DNA of 64,000 bases from NCBI RefSeq assembly GCF_009377345.1, contig NZ_WBSL01000002.1:372001-436000 (forward strand). Direction: 5' to 3'. Source of the stretch: Deinococcus terrestris. GTDB taxonomy: Bacteria; Deinococcota; Deinococci; Deinococcales; Deinococcaceae. Positions 1 to 10,417 of this stretch are shown here, piece by piece. Made by a program: the position numbers and the translations under genes. The notes below the pieces were generated by a model that saw only the letters and a list, made by a program, of their open reading frames with translations, ran no database searches and was not told where the DNA came from. Every line of letters starts with the position of its first letter. The stretch's first letter is position 1.

Positions 1-951
1 GGCGACCAGCGACACCGCGAAGTCCCGCGACAGCGCGAACACGATGATGCTGACCCCGAACCCCGCCACGCCCAGCAGCAGCGTGCGCCCGCTGTTCCGC
101 AGCGGCGGGTGCCGGGTGGCCCACAGCATCACCAGCAGGGCGCCGACCGCCGGGGCTGCCAGCAGCAGCCCCAGCCCGCGCGGCCCCACCCCCAGGATGT
201 CGGAGGCGAAGACCGGCAGCAGCGCCACCACCCCTCCGAACAGCACCGCGAACAGGTCCAGCGCCATCGACCCCAGAATCACCGGGTCGCGCCGCACGAA
301 CCTCAGCCCCCCCCGGATGCTCTCGGCCATGCTCTCCCGCTCCGGGGGCGCGGGCTGCGGCTTGGGCGCGATGCGCCACAGCGCCGCCCACGCCGTCAGC
401 GTCAGCCCCGCAATCAGGACGTAGGTGCCGGTCGCGCTCCAGGTGGCGAGCAGCAGCCCCCCCAGCGCCGGGCCGATGATTCCGGTCGCCTGCCCCACAC
501 TCCCCAGCCACGCCGAGGCGTTCACGAAGGCGGACGCCGGGACGATCCGCGTCTCGAACGCCGACGACGCCGGGTCCCCGAACCCCCGCGCCACCCCCGC
601 CACGAACACCAGCACGTAGAGGAGCGTCACGGTGCCCGCGTCCGCCCCACGTGAGGCCAGGGCCAGCCCCAGGGCACACGCCGCGAACACCAGCCGCGTA
701 ACGAGCAAGATCGCGCGGCGGTCCAGCCGGTCGGCGTAATGCCCGCCGATCAGGGCCAGCCCCAGCGCCGGGATCGCCTCCACCAGCCCCAGCAGCCCCA
801 GCGCGAGCGGGCTGCGCGTGAGTTCGTACACCTGATACCCGATGGCAACCGCCAGCATCCGGCTCGCCAGCGAGGAGAAGGTGGAGGAGAGCAGCAATGC
901 CCGGAACTCCGGGAACCGCAGGGCGGCGGCAGCGTCGGCGGGGGCGGTCAT
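1..951 (-). CDS. MFS transporter (3' part cut by window edge)
   Basis: Reading frame open from ATG at 951 to the left edge (317 codons, no stop), so the C-terminus is missing. The translation starts MTAPADAAAALRFPEF and shows alternating hydrophobic helices, with the MFS loop pattern GGHYADRLDRRAIL after the second helix (A-motif-like GxxaDrldRR). This is the major facilitator drug/solute exporter fold in the inner membrane; the substrate cannot be told. A TAGGCT hexamer at 962-967 lies 10 bases before the start, giving a very short leader. Divergent from the M42 peptidase gene. Family confident, function not. Confidence 0.85.
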   Translation of the reverse strand, partial: MTAPADAAAALRFPEFRALLLSSTFSSLASRMLAVAIGYQVYELTRSPLALGLLGLVEAIPALGLALIGGHYADRLDRRAILLVTRLVFAACALGLALASRGADAGTVTLLYVLVFVAGVARGFGDPASSAFETRIVPASAFVNASAWLGSVGQATGIIGPALGGLLLATWSATGTYVLIAGLTLTAWAALWRIAPKPQPAPPERESMAESIRGGLRFVRRDPVILGSMALDLFAVLFGGVVALLPVFASDILGVGPRGLGLLLAAPAVGALLVMLWATRHPPLRNSGRTLLLGVAGFGVSIIVFALSRDFAVSLVA

Positions 952-1049
952 GCGGGGAGACAGCCTAGTGCAGCCCGGCCTCCCGGACCGTGGGGCGCCG
1001 CGTCTCTTCGGAAGGGACGGACTGCGGCAGAACCGATAGGATGCCCCCC

Positions 1050-2135
1050 ATGCTCCCTGCCCTCCGCGACCGCCTGCGCGAGCTGTGCGACATCGACGCC
1101 GTCTCCGGCGACGAGCGGCCCCTGCTGCGTTCCCTCCGAACCGCCCTCGCCGGGCAGGTGGACGACTTCCAGATCGACGTGGCGGGCAACGCCTACGCGG
1201 TGCGGCGCGGCCCTGCTCCCGGCCCCACCGTCCTGATCGCCGCCCACACCGACGAGATCGGCCTGATGGTCAAGAGCATCGAACCCGGCGGCTTCATCCG
1301 CTTCGAGAAGATCGGCGGCGTGATCGACAGCCTGCTCCCCGCGCGGGCGGTGCGGGTGCGCGGCGTGAACGGCGTGATCGGTATGAAGTCCGGCCACTAC
1401 CAGTCGGAAGCCGAGCGCACCCAGGGCCGCAAGGCGGGCGACCTCTACATCGACCTGGGCTGCTCCAGCGCCGCCGAGGTGGAGGCGCTCGGCGTGCGGA
1501 TCGGGGACCCAGTGGCCTTTGTCAGCCCGCTGCTGGAGATCGGCGGGCAGCCCCACCTCGTCGCGGGCAAGGCCATCGACAACCGCCTGGGCTGCGCGGT
1601 GCTGCTCGAACTGGCGCTGGGGGCCGCGCCCGCCGCTGGAACGGTCATCTACGCCTTCACCGCCCAGGAGGAGGTGGGCCTCAAGGGGGCCAAACTCGCC
1701 GCCGAACGCTTTCGCCCCGACCTCGCCCTCGCGCTGGACACCATGCCCACCGGCGACACGCCCGACATGAGCGAGCACCGCGACTTGAATGTGCGGCTGG
1801 GCGCGGGTCCCGCTCTGCAAGTGATGGCCGGTCCGGGTGGCCGCGCCAACCTGCTGCACCCCGGCGTGCGCGACTTTCTGGAGGAGGTGGCCCGCGAGCG
1901 CGGCGTGCCGCTCCAGGCCTGCACCTTCAGCGGTGGTTCCAACGACTCGGCCGCGATGGCCTGGGCCGGGCTGGGCCTCGCCGCCGGATCGCTGACTCTC
2001 CCCAGGCGCTACTCGCACTCGCCCCTCGAACTCGCCGACCTGCGCGACGCCGTGGGCGCCGCCGAGGTGCTGCACGGCGTGGTGGGGCGGCTGCCTAATC
2101 TTCCCGACTTTACCTTCCTGCCCGATGACGCCTGA
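1050..2135 (+). CDS. M42 family metallo-aminopeptidase
   Basis: Co-catalytic zinc aminopeptidase of the M42 (PepA/FrvX, TET-like) family, 361 aa, cytosolic. Visible metal and catalytic residues: AAHTDE (His66, Asp68), KAIDNRLG (Asp177), AQEEVG (Glu207/Glu208), ALDTM (Asp230) and the late YSHSPLE histidine. All expected positions are present, so it should be active. An in-frame ATG at 1041 overlaps the hexamer TAGGAT (1037-1042), which sits 7 bases before ATG 1050. This fits a leaderless start at 1050. The stop overlaps the next gene. Confidence 0.93.
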   Translation: MLPALRDRLRELCDIDAVSGDERPLLRSLRTALAGQVDDFQIDVAGNAYAVRRGPAPGPTVLIAAHTDEIGLMVKSIEPGGFIRFEKIGGVIDSLLPARAVRVRGVNGVIGMKSGHYQSEAERTQGRKAGDLYIDLGCSSAAEVEALGVRIGDPVAFVSPLLEIGGQPHLVAGKAIDNRLGCAVLLELALGAAPAAGTVIYAFTAQEEVGLKGAKLAAERFRPDLALALDTMPTGDTPDMSEHRDLNVRLGAGPALQVMAGPGGRANLLHPGVRDFLEEVARERGVPLQACTFSGGSNDSAAMAWAGLGLAAGSLTLPRRYSHSPLELADLRDAVGAAEVLHGVVGRLPNLPDFTFLPDDA

Positions 2136-2952
2136 CCCCGGTCCCTCCGGCGCGGGCGACCTCTGGCACGTCTACACCGACGGCAGCACCCGCCACGAGC
2201 GGCGGCAGACCTTTTCCGGCTGGGCGGCGCGGGCAGTGCAGCCGCAGGCGCGGGAGGTGCGTCAGGTCAGTGGCGCCCGGCCTGGCGGCACCTCGCTGGA
2301 GGCCGAAACCGAGGCCATCCTCGCCGGGCTGCGGCTGGTGCCCGGCGGCGCCCCCGCGCGGCTGCACAGCGACCTCGACCTGGGAACGCTGCTGGAGGTG
2401 CTGCACTCCCCGGCGGGGGAAGCCGCCCGCGCCCATCTCGCGGACGTGTGGGTCCTGCCCGTCGCCCGCAACCGGGGCCGCCACCCTGCCGACATGCACC
2501 GGGTCGCCCGCGCGGAAGAGGCGGATGCGCGGAGCGGCGAGCCTGTGGGCAGCACGGGCCTTTCCAACGCCACCCAGGAGGCCCTGGGCCTCGCCCGCAC
2601 CGGGCCAGCCGACCCCCCGCTTTCCCTGGGCGAGGCCCGGCGTCTCCCCGGACAGGCGGGGCCGCTCCAGCTCCGGGTCGCCGGTCTGCCGCCCGCCCTC
2701 GACGGTGGACCAACCGCCCTCAGCCTGACCCTCGACCTGGGTTCCCTGACGGGACGTGGGCGCACGCCGGAAGAGGTCATTCAGACCGCCCTCCACCCCC
2801 TGCTGACCCTGCTCACGCACGGCGCACTCGTCGAGGTGCGCGTGCCTCCCATCTGGGCGGTCCCGACGCAGGCCGCCGCCTCCGGCCTCGCGGGCGTCCG
2901 GGTGCTGGCTCACCCAGACCCCGCGCAGCAACACGAGGAGGGGCGTGCTTGA
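2125..2952 (+). CDS. RNase H-like domain protein
   Basis: 275 aa. The first ~135 residues match an RNase HI fold with all four acidic positions: VYTDGS (Asp19), SLEAETEA (Glu59-63 region), LHSDLD (Asp83) and NRGRHPADMH (Asp123). Such proteins cleave RNA in RNA-DNA hybrids. The remaining ~140 residues are Pro/Leu-rich, include TLEQ-free beta-like stretches, and I do not recognise them; they are not part of a normal 150-residue RNase HI. The start overlaps the end of the M42 gene by 11 bases, so the two are probably co-transcribed. Confidence 0.75.
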   Translation: MTPDPGPSGAGDLWHVYTDGSTRHERRQTFSGWAARAVQPQAREVRQVSGARPGGTSLEAETEAILAGLRLVPGGAPARLHSDLDLGTLLEVLHSPAGEAARAHLADVWVLPVARNRGRHPADMHRVARAEEADARSGEPVGSTGLSNATQEALGLARTGPADPPLSLGEARRLPGQAGPLQLRVAGLPPALDGGPTALSLTLDLGSLTGRGRTPEEVIQTALHPLLTLLTHGALVEVRVPPIWAVPTQAAASGLAGVRVLAHPDPAQQHEEGRA

Positions 2953-3041
2953 CTGAGTCAAGCCGCTGACGTCCTTCTATCTAAATATATACAACCTAAC
3001 CCCATCCTGACGATCTCACGCCACTCTTCCCCCACATGCCC
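2953..3041. other. AT-rich spacer before the IS
   Basis: About 90 bases between the RNase H-like gene and the IS. The stretch around 2978-3000 is unusually AT-rich for this genome. No gene or clear terminator seen. Confidence 0.4.
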
Positions 3042-3655
3042 TAGAGCATTTGACATAAAAAGATGTTTGGGAAGGTATGGGTGAACCAACCGAAGACATC
3101 TCGCAACGTCACAGCGTCCAAGGCGGCCCAAATGCTTTGAAGCAGGGCCGGTATGTTTCGCCAATCTCCAGCCCGGACCAGAGCTTTGATCTTGGAAAAC
3201 AGCATCTCGATGGGGTTGAAGTCTGGACTGTAAGGCGGCAAGAACAACACCGAGCAGCTCTGGGCTTCGATGCGCGTCCGAACGGACGCGCGATGGTGCG
3301 CCGAGAGGTTGTCCAGCACGACGACCTGTCCAGGGGTCAGGGCTGGGCACAACACCTCCTGCACATACCACTCGAAGATGGGTCCGTTGACAGCACCCTC
3401 GACCACGAGGGGAGCAAAGGGGCCGGTCGCTTGGACCGCGCAGATCAACGTTTGGTTACGACCCCAGTTGCGCGGCACGGCATACCGGACCCGGCAGGTC
3501 CGGTGTGCTCGCCCATATCCCCGGGTCATCGCGGTATTGAACCCACTCTCGTCGAGAAAGACCAGCCGTGCGGGTGTCTGAAGGTAAGGCATGAGGTCGT
3601 TCAGGAACTGCTGGCGCAGTTCCTCATTGCGTTCGGACGCGACCCGCGTTTTTTT
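3041..3655 (-). CDS. IS630 transposase, catalytic frame (DDE)
   Basis: The frame is open from the A8 run to a TAG at 3043-3041 (first ATG at 3592). The DDE triad is visible: RLVFLDESGF (Asp), GQVVVLDNLSAHH (Asp) and PPYSPDFNPIEMLFSKIK (Glu). Continuity with the HTH frame reads K-T-R-V-A-S-E-R-N-E-E-L across the A run, so no protein sequence is lost if one A is skipped. The TAG stop lies in the duplicated target (CTAG) rather than in the element. No initiation signal of its own is obvious, so it is probably expressed as a fusion. Confidence 0.85.
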   Translation of the reverse strand, partial: KKTRVASERNEELRQQFLNDLMPYLQTPARLVFLDESGFNTAMTRGYGRAHRTCRVRYAVPRNWGRNQTLICAVQATGPFAPLVVEGAVNGPIFEWYVQEVLCPALTPGQVVVLDNLSAHHRASVRTRIEAQSCSVLFLPPYSPDFNPIEMLFSKIKALVRAGDWRNIPALLQSIWAALDAVTLRDVFGWFTHTFPNIFLCQML

Positions 3656-4032
3656 TGTAGGTGATGCCGTGCCGCCGGAACACCCGGTCCACCGTGCGAT
3701 AACTGATCTTTAAGCCGGTCTTGGCCTCCAGCTTGCGGGCATGTTCTTCCAGCGAGGCGTCGGGGTCCTCCTCCAGCAACTGGAGGAGGACCTGTTCATG
3801 CTCGCTCTGCACCGTGCGACGACGCCCGGTGGGCCGCTTCACGTCCCGCAACGTGCCAGCCGCGTGTTTGTTCAGGTACAGCTCGACCGTCCCGACCCAC
3901 ACCTGGAACGTCTCGGCCACTCGCTGATGGTCGCTGTCTTTCAGCGCTGCCGCCACGATGCGCTCCCGCAGGTCCACGCTGTACCCCCGCGCCCCCACCC
4001 GTTTCTGCATAACCTTATTATGTCAAATGCTC
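3044..4032 (-). mobile_element. IS630-family insertion sequence
   Basis: 989-bp element. Ends are inverted repeats: GAGCATTTGACATAAAAAG at 3044-3062 against GAGCATTTGACATAATAAG read inward from 4032 to 4014 (18 of 19 identical). TA dinucleotides flank it at 3042-3043 and 4033-4034, within CTAG on both sides, the target described for IS630. It carries a transposase split over two reading frames. The near-perfect ends suggest a recent insertion. Confidence 0.93.
3624..4010 (-). CDS. IS630 transposase, N-terminal frame (HTH)
   Basis: 128 aa, starting MQKRVGARGYSVDLRE. It is the DNA-binding half of an IS630/Tc1-mariner type transposase: two helix-turn-helix-like stretches (YSVDLRERIVAAALK... and TGLKISYRTVDRVFRRHG). 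It ends shortly after a run of eight A (transcript strand, 3656 to 3649) in TYKKNAGRVRTQ-stop. The catalytic half continues in the frame reached by a +1 (or -2) shift at this run, i.e. the product that seven A would give. It may be made by slippage, or it may be a frameshift mutation. Confidence 0.85.
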   Translation of the reverse strand: MQKRVGARGYSVDLRERIVAAALKDSDHQRVAETFQVWVGTVELYLNKHAAGTLRDVKRPTGRRRTVQSEHEQVLLQLLEEDPDASLEEHARKLEAKTGLKISYRTVDRVFRRHGITYKKNAGRVRTQ

Positions 4033-4035
4033 TAG

Positions 4036-4298
4036 GCATGGCCGCCTGGCAGTCTGGCAAATTCAGAGGCTGTCCATGGACCCAAATGTGGCCCCCTCTC
4101 TCCCCCCCAAAAGGGGTGCCCAACAACAGGAGTGTGCGGACGGTGTCGGGCACCACACCAACTCAGGCGGCAGTAGAGGCCCAAGCGTGGAAGACCAAGC
4201 CGCAGCCCCGACCCACACCAGACACCTGCGGGAGTTGAGCCTGCAAACTGTGGCACAACTGTGGCAATGGGCCAGAATGTGGCAGAAGGGCGCAGAGG
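4036..4298. other. Gene-free interval between IS and tRNA
   Basis: About 260 bases. I see no convincing coding frame. A TGTGGCA motif recurs (about 4250-4285). An antisense frame over the tRNA is spurious. It may be the remains of something integrated at the tRNA, but no att duplication was found. Confidence 0.35.
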
Positions 4299-4300
4299 CT

Positions 4301-4327
4301 AAAAACAAAAAACCCGCGCTAGGCGGG
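4301..4327 (-). terminator. Intrinsic terminator of tRNA-Thr
   Basis: Stem CCCGC (4313-4317) and GCGGG (4323-4327) with a 5-base loop. On the minus strand it is followed by a U-rich tract (complement of 4301-4312), directly downstream of the tRNA. Confidence 0.8.
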
Positions 4328-4336
4328 CTTTCTCTC

Positions 4337-4411
<75 letters not shown>

Positions 4412-4434
4412 GCGGCAAAAATGCTGCACGCACA

Positions 4435-4463
4435 AGGGTAGACGATGGCCCCGGCCTTGTCAA
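4435..4463 (-). promoter_or_regulatory. Promoter of tRNA-Thr
   Basis: Consensus -35 TTGACA (4463-4458), 17-base spacer and -10 TACCCT (4440-4435), placing transcription start roughly 15-18 bases before the tRNA 5' end. Confidence 0.85.
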
Positions 4464-4470
4464 ACGGCCC

Positions 4471-6165
<1,695 letters not shown>

Positions 6166-6230
6166 GGGGCAAGTGTAGAGCCTGCCTCCGGGGGGCGCGG
6201 GGCAGGCTCAGGGTTGTTTGAAGGGTGGGG

Positions 6231-7052
6231 TCAGTTGACGGCGACCTTGCCCAGGTTGGCGGGATAGACGGTGATGCTGTACTCATCTGTGGCGTTGGGC
6301 AGGCGCAGGAGCGTGCCGCGTGACTGCCTCGCCACAGCCAGGTTGATGGTTACGCTGCTCACGGGGTTGGTCGCCGATGGGGGATTCCCGTCTGCCGCCG
6401 CGTAGGTAAACATGGTGTAGGTGTTGGCGGACGTGGTGAAGCCGCTCGTCTCCGTGATCGCCACTGCAGGTGCGACGTAGTCGGAAAGGATATTGGCCTC
6501 TCCACCCATGGGCACAGCCGGGGCGGACGAGGGGGGAAAGGTGGCGCCTACCGGCGACGAGGCAAGATTGGCCCGGTACTCCACCAATACCCAGGCGTTT
6601 CCATTGCTGTCGTCCGGCCCAGGATTTCGCCAACTCGTCGCAGCGGTACCAGTCACCCAGACAGAACGCTTGACAGGGTAGTAGGCGAGGAATCGGTAGG
6701 CCGTGGTGCCCGCTGCGGGTGGGAGAATCATGGCAAGGATGGGGTGGGTGTTGACTGTCCAGTTCTGGTTGCCGGTGGTGGGGTTGCGGCTGGTGGGGGC
6801 GTTGGTGCTCACCATGGCAATCGCCTGTCCCGGCGGGTACACGTACCACGCCTCTTTAAGCTTCCCGACGATGAGCTGCTGCGCATTGAGCATCTCCTGC
6901 TGCAACTCGGCGCGTGTGCTCGACTGCGCCGAGATGCGGCTGCTCTGGCCGAAGAAATTCACCAGCGCAAGCAGAATGACGCCCATCAGGGCCATCCCCA
7001 CCAGCAGTTCGACCAGCGTCAGGCCAGCCGTGCGCGTTCCCGGCCGATTCAC
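6231..7052 (-). CDS. PilW-like minor pilin / pseudopilin
   Basis: 273 aa. Type IV prepilin leader VNRPGTRTAG followed by LTLVELLVGMALMGVILL; processing is expected after the Gly, leaving Leu+1 and Glu+5. The rest resembles PilW/GspJ-type minor pilins in size. The GTG start at 7052 overlaps the preceding stop (GTGA), which fixes the start; the frame is open further upstream but only as a shadow of the PilV gene. Last gene of a four-gene operon. Assembled in the inner membrane by the type IV pilus machinery, possibly at the pilus tip. Confidence 0.85.
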   Translation of the reverse strand: MNRPGTRTAGLTLVELLVGMALMGVILLALVNFFGQSSRISAQSSTRAELQQEMLNAQQLIVGKLKEAWYVYPPGQAIAMVSTNAPTSRNPTTGNQNWTVNTHPILAMILPPAAGTTAYRFLAYYPVKRSVWVTGTAATSWRNPGPDDSNGNAWVLVEYRANLASSPVGATFPPSSAPAVPMGGEANILSDYVAPAVAITETSGFTTSANTYTMFTYAAADGNPPSATNPVSSVTINLAVARQSRGTLLRLPNATDEYSITVYPANLGKVAVN

Positions 7053-7522
7053 TGCGGCCTCAGCACGTCGAGGGTGAGGGTCACGTCCTGCCGACCGGTC
7101 TGGGAGGTGACGACCAGACGGCGCATGCGGGGAGGCGCCGCCGGAGAACTGCCCGGCGCATTGACCACGCTCTGAGTCGCGCAGGTAGTTGTGCGGATGG
7201 CGGTGGGCGCACCTGCTGTACCCGTTCCCAGCACATTGGCCCGCGCATCGAGCGACTGAAAGCGGACCGAATAGCCAGCGGGAAGAGCGATGGGGGCGCA
7301 TGCCCGGTCGTAATTATCCTGAGTCGACCAAGCTCCCCTTACCTGCTCCAGCAATTGCTGGGCCTGTGAGGTGGTCCCCAGTTGCTGCTGCGCTTCGCGG
7401 TTCAGGCCCAACGATCCGGTTAGGGTAGCCGTCAGCACCGCGGCGAGCACGGCCAGAATCGCGATGGACACCAGAATCTCGATCAGGGTGAAGCCACCCT
7501 GCCGCCGCGCTGCGCCCCTCAC
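7049..7522 (-). CDS. PilV-like minor pilin
   Basis: 157 aa with leader MRGAARRQGG and FTLIEILVSIAILAVLAAVL, the canonical prepilin cleavage site (Gly then Phe, Glu+5). PilV/GspI-sized. GTG start at 7522 overlaps the upstream stop by four bases (GTGA), and its own stop overlaps the PilW-like start, so the operon is tightly coupled translationally. Two cysteines (ACAP, TTCATQ) could form a disulphide outside the cell. Confidence 0.85.
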   Translation of the reverse strand: MRGAARRQGGFTLIEILVSIAILAVLAAVLTATLTGSLGLNREAQQQLGTTSQAQQLLEQVRGAWSTQDNYDRACAPIALPAGYSVRFQSLDARANVLGTGTAGAPTAIRTTTCATQSVVNAPGSSPAAPPRMRRLVVTSQTGRQDVTLTLDVLRPQ

Positions 7523-7980
7523 AAGCCCCCCTGGGTCACGATGACCTTGCCCGTCACGCCGACCACGCGGATTTCCAGCGGGGTCAGACCCGGAAAACTG
7601 CTGCTGACCCGCAAGACTTTGCCCACTGCCCCCGCGAGTTCGCCGTAAGGAGCCGTGTAGGCGACCTGATTGCCCGCTGCGCCCGTGCCCGAGCAGTTGG
7701 ACGGACAGCGCAGCGTGATGTTCCCTGGCAAGCGCCGCTCACTGCTGCCCACCAGATAGCGCGTGGAGTTCCCCGCGTCCCAGGAGACGGTCGTATTCAC
7801 GCTACCCCTCTGCGCCTGCGAACGGGCGCGGCGCAGATCGGTCGCCATCTGGGTGGTCGCCTCGCGCAATTCGGCCGAGCGGATGCTGCGTACGGAACCA
7901 AAGCCCAACAGTCCCGCCAGAATGCCGATGATGGCGATGACGACGAGAAATTCGATCAGGGTCACGCCGCCCTCCCGCAT
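7519..7980 (-). CDS. GspH/FimT-like pseudopilin
   Basis: 153 aa: MREGG leader, then VTLIEFLVVIAIIGILAGLL, so a type IV prepilin with Glu+5 and a Val at +1. Similar to FimT/GspH minor pilins, in which FimT of some species binds DNA during uptake (family knowledge, not shown here). The ATG at 7980 shares a base with the stop of the large upstream gene (TGATG); a TTG at 7983 is a less likely start. A Cys pair (RCPSNC) is visible. Confidence 0.85.
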   Translation of the reverse strand: MREGGVTLIEFLVVIAIIGILAGLLGFGSVRSIRSAELREATTQMATDLRRARSQAQRGSVNTTVSWDAGNSTRYLVGSSERRLPGNITLRCPSNCSGTGAAGNQVAYTAPYGELAGAVGKVLRVSSSFPGLTPLEIRVVGVTGKVIVTQGGL

Positions 7981-10280
7981 CAAAAGGCCTCCGCCGCCAT
8001 CTGGCGCATGACCACTTTCCCCAGGCCCTTTTGCGGCTCTGTCTCGGCGGCCGCCGTGATGGTCCAGCGCGGCGACACCGGGAAGAAGGGGGGGGTGACG
8101 CCTTCCTTGAGACGCTGGTCGTAGGTGAAGTCGCGACCGTAGCCCGCTCTGTCGCCAACCAGCCCGAAAGCTCCATACCAGTTCTCGATCAGGCTGCCGA
8201 TCAGGTGCACGTCTCCCTGAGGCAAACGGTTACTGTAATTCTGGGCCGTCACTTCCCCCGTGCTAGCGATCATCGCCGTGTGCAGATTGAGGTCACGGCG
8301 CGTCTTTTCCGACAGGATGATGTCACCGTCCTGGCTGTAAATCCCAAGGATGTTCTTGGGCTTCTTCGTACAGGGAGGGGTGGCTTTGAGCGAGGCATAC
8401 GAGCAGGGCGTATCCGACATGGTGAGGTCAGTATCGACCTTGACGTCTCCGCTCGAGGCGATGGTGACGCCCGCGAATGACGCCAGCGCCGGGGGTACGT
8501 TGCCCAGGGAGCCGTCTTCCTTATTGCTGCTGCGCCGATCCGGACCGCGCAGCGACTCGAAGCGCTCACCGTAGATCACGCCGTTGAACTTTCGGCCCTG
8601 CGAAATCCACGAGCCGCTGGAGTTTTTCTTGGACAGGTTGCCATCCTTGTCGACGCGGTACTCGTTGTTGGTGTCGATCACCTTCTCTGTCACGTTGCGG
8701 CAGTTCTGCGCGTACATCCAGTAGCCGTTATTCCTGCCATCATTGTGCGAGGCACGTCCCTTTTTAAGATCAGGAGCCGCGGTCCACTCTGGCAGCGGGT
8801 CCCAACGCTTGAGACCAGTATTCCAGAGGTCAGCCCAGACAGGAGTGTCCGTCCAAGAGCACTCGCGGACCGTCTGGCTCCCTGCCTTGAGAAAGCGGAT
8901 GTACTGAAAGACGGGGTTGGGTTCGGGCCATTTCTGGGCAGAGGCGTCATACGTCGTGTTCAGCGGCAGTCCGTTCGAGCCGCCCGCCATCAACTCGACG
9001 CCCAAGGCGTTGCCCAGCATCAGGCCCTCGGCCAGGGCCGCCGCTTTTTGGTCGTTTTCATTGATGGGGAGTGGCTTATAGGCGGCGTTGAAGTCCGTCT
9101 TCTTGTAGTCAATCTTGGTGGGGTCGGTCTCATTCTTGAGGAAGTTGACCGTGCGGGGGGACTTGGCTACCTCGTCGGCCAGCCACTTGTTCTGCTTCTC
9201 GGCAGTATTTTCCGTATCGGGGGCAGGCGTGGGAGTCGAGTTGCCAATATGCACTCCTGCCGTAGACTCGCAGTTGCCGCCGGGGGCCAGCCCTTCTTTG
9301 GGCAGGTCGGTGCATCCCACGCTACTCACCTTGCCCCGAAACTGGGCGCGTGAGTTGCCCGTAAACAGGAATTTCTCGTTGGTGTGGATGGAGCCGTCGA
9401 AAACCTGATCGTCGAAGTTCACGGTGGGTGCCCCGGTCGGGCTGTAGGTGCCGCTGGGCTTGAGGCGGTGGTGATTGGTCATCAGCACGTCTTCGAGCAG
9501 GCTGGGCAGTTCGATCTCGAACCACCACTGGTTCTCGGCGGTGCGGCTGGCAGTCAGGACGCGGGTTGCCCCGCCGAGTTGCCCGCGCACCCGCAGCCCT
9601 TCGAGCCGAAAGTAAAAGCGATACTTCACAGGGGTCAGCTGCACTGCGCGGACGGGCCGAAGGGTAAAACGGGCCTCGCCCACTGCCTGCTCCTGCCTCA
9701 AGAGGCTGTTCCACCATTGCAAGCGACTGGCGGGATCAGCCACGTTGCTGGGGCGCTCGCTGCCTGGCGTGCTAGGCAACACATCAAAAGCGGCAGGCTG
9801 CACATACTGGGCGAGCAGTTCAAACTGGTTGGCCGGGGCTCCGGCCGCAACCTCGCAGGCTTTGGCCTCCGGAAACGCCTCGACGTCCTCCGCCCGGCTC
9901 CCGGTCCTAACCTGCAAGAACTCGGAGGTCGGTGTCCAGCTTGACGCGCTGCCCACTTGGTTGCAGAACTGCTCAGCCTGCACCTTCAGTACGGCCGGAG
10001 TCGTCGAATAAGGTACTACGATGTGATCAATGGTGCTTCCCCCCGCGCCCGTCCGGTTCGGGGAGAGCAAGGCCTCCACGTCCCGCAGTCGGCTCTGCGC
10101 CAAGGCCACCCCCGACTCCGCCGCATACTGTGCCCGCAACGTCGCCGCCTGATCCGCCGTATTCTGGCGACTCCCCAGCCCCAGCCGCAGCGTCGCGGCC
10201 AGGATGCCTGCCAGCAGCAGCAGGGTAAACAGCACAACAATAATCATCGTCGCGCCTTCGGTGGCTCGTGGACCTCTCAT
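7980..10280 (-). CDS. Large PilX-like pilus assembly protein
   Basis: 766 aa. The short N-terminus MRGPRATEGATM precedes a single hydrophobic segment (about residues 12-35) and then a helical AESG motif (YAAESGVALAQSRLRD), the pattern of PilX_N proteins. It lacks the usual FTLIE prepilin site. The large C-terminal part is rich in Asn, Ser and Gly (FDDQVFDGSIHTNEKFLFTG, then repeated turn motifs) and probably forms an extracellular beta domain. PilX proteins are normally ~200 aa, so this is much enlarged. First gene of the operon with three pseudopilins. I cannot define the extra domain. Confidence 0.75.
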   Translation of the reverse strand: MRGPRATEGATMIIVVLFTLLLLAGILAATLRLGLGSRQNTADQAATLRAQYAAESGVALAQSRLRDVEALLSPNRTGAGGSTIDHIVVPYSTTPAVLKVQAEQFCNQVGSASSWTPTSEFLQVRTGSRAEDVEAFPEAKACEVAAGAPANQFELLAQYVQPAAFDVLPSTPGSERPSNVADPASRLQWWNSLLRQEQAVGEARFTLRPVRAVQLTPVKYRFYFRLEGLRVRGQLGGATRVLTASRTAENQWWFEIELPSLLEDVLMTNHHRLKPSGTYSPTGAPTVNFDDQVFDGSIHTNEKFLFTGNSRAQFRGKVSSVGCTDLPKEGLAPGGNCESTAGVHIGNSTPTPAPDTENTAEKQNKWLADEVAKSPRTVNFLKNETDPTKIDYKKTDFNAAYKPLPINENDQKAAALAEGLMLGNALGVELMAGGSNGLPLNTTYDASAQKWPEPNPVFQYIRFLKAGSQTVRECSWTDTPVWADLWNTGLKRWDPLPEWTAAPDLKKGRASHNDGRNNGYWMYAQNCRNVTEKVIDTNNEYRVDKDGNLSKKNSSGSWISQGRKFNGVIYGERFESLRGPDRRSSNKEDGSLGNVPPALASFAGVTIASSGDVKVDTDLTMSDTPCSYASLKATPPCTKKPKNILGIYSQDGDIILSEKTRRDLNLHTAMIASTGEVTAQNYSNRLPQGDVHLIGSLIENWYGAFGLVGDRAGYGRDFTYDQRLKEGVTPPFFPVSPRWTITAAAETEPQKGLGKVVMRQMAAEAF

Positions 10281-10417
10281 ATCTCCCAGTCTGCTGGGGC
10301 AGGGAGGCCGGGCCTAGCCCCCGAATAGGGGCGCGTGAAGCCGCCTTCATATCCCTCGGGCGCTCCGCTCGCGCGGGGAGAGCAGACTGGTCCCCATTCC
10401 CACAGGAGGTGCCCCCC

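Noticed and set aside
4014..4032. TTATGTCA half-site resembling the Deinococcus radiation/desiccation response motif
   Set aside because: It is part of the IS inverted repeat, and only one half is present at each end.
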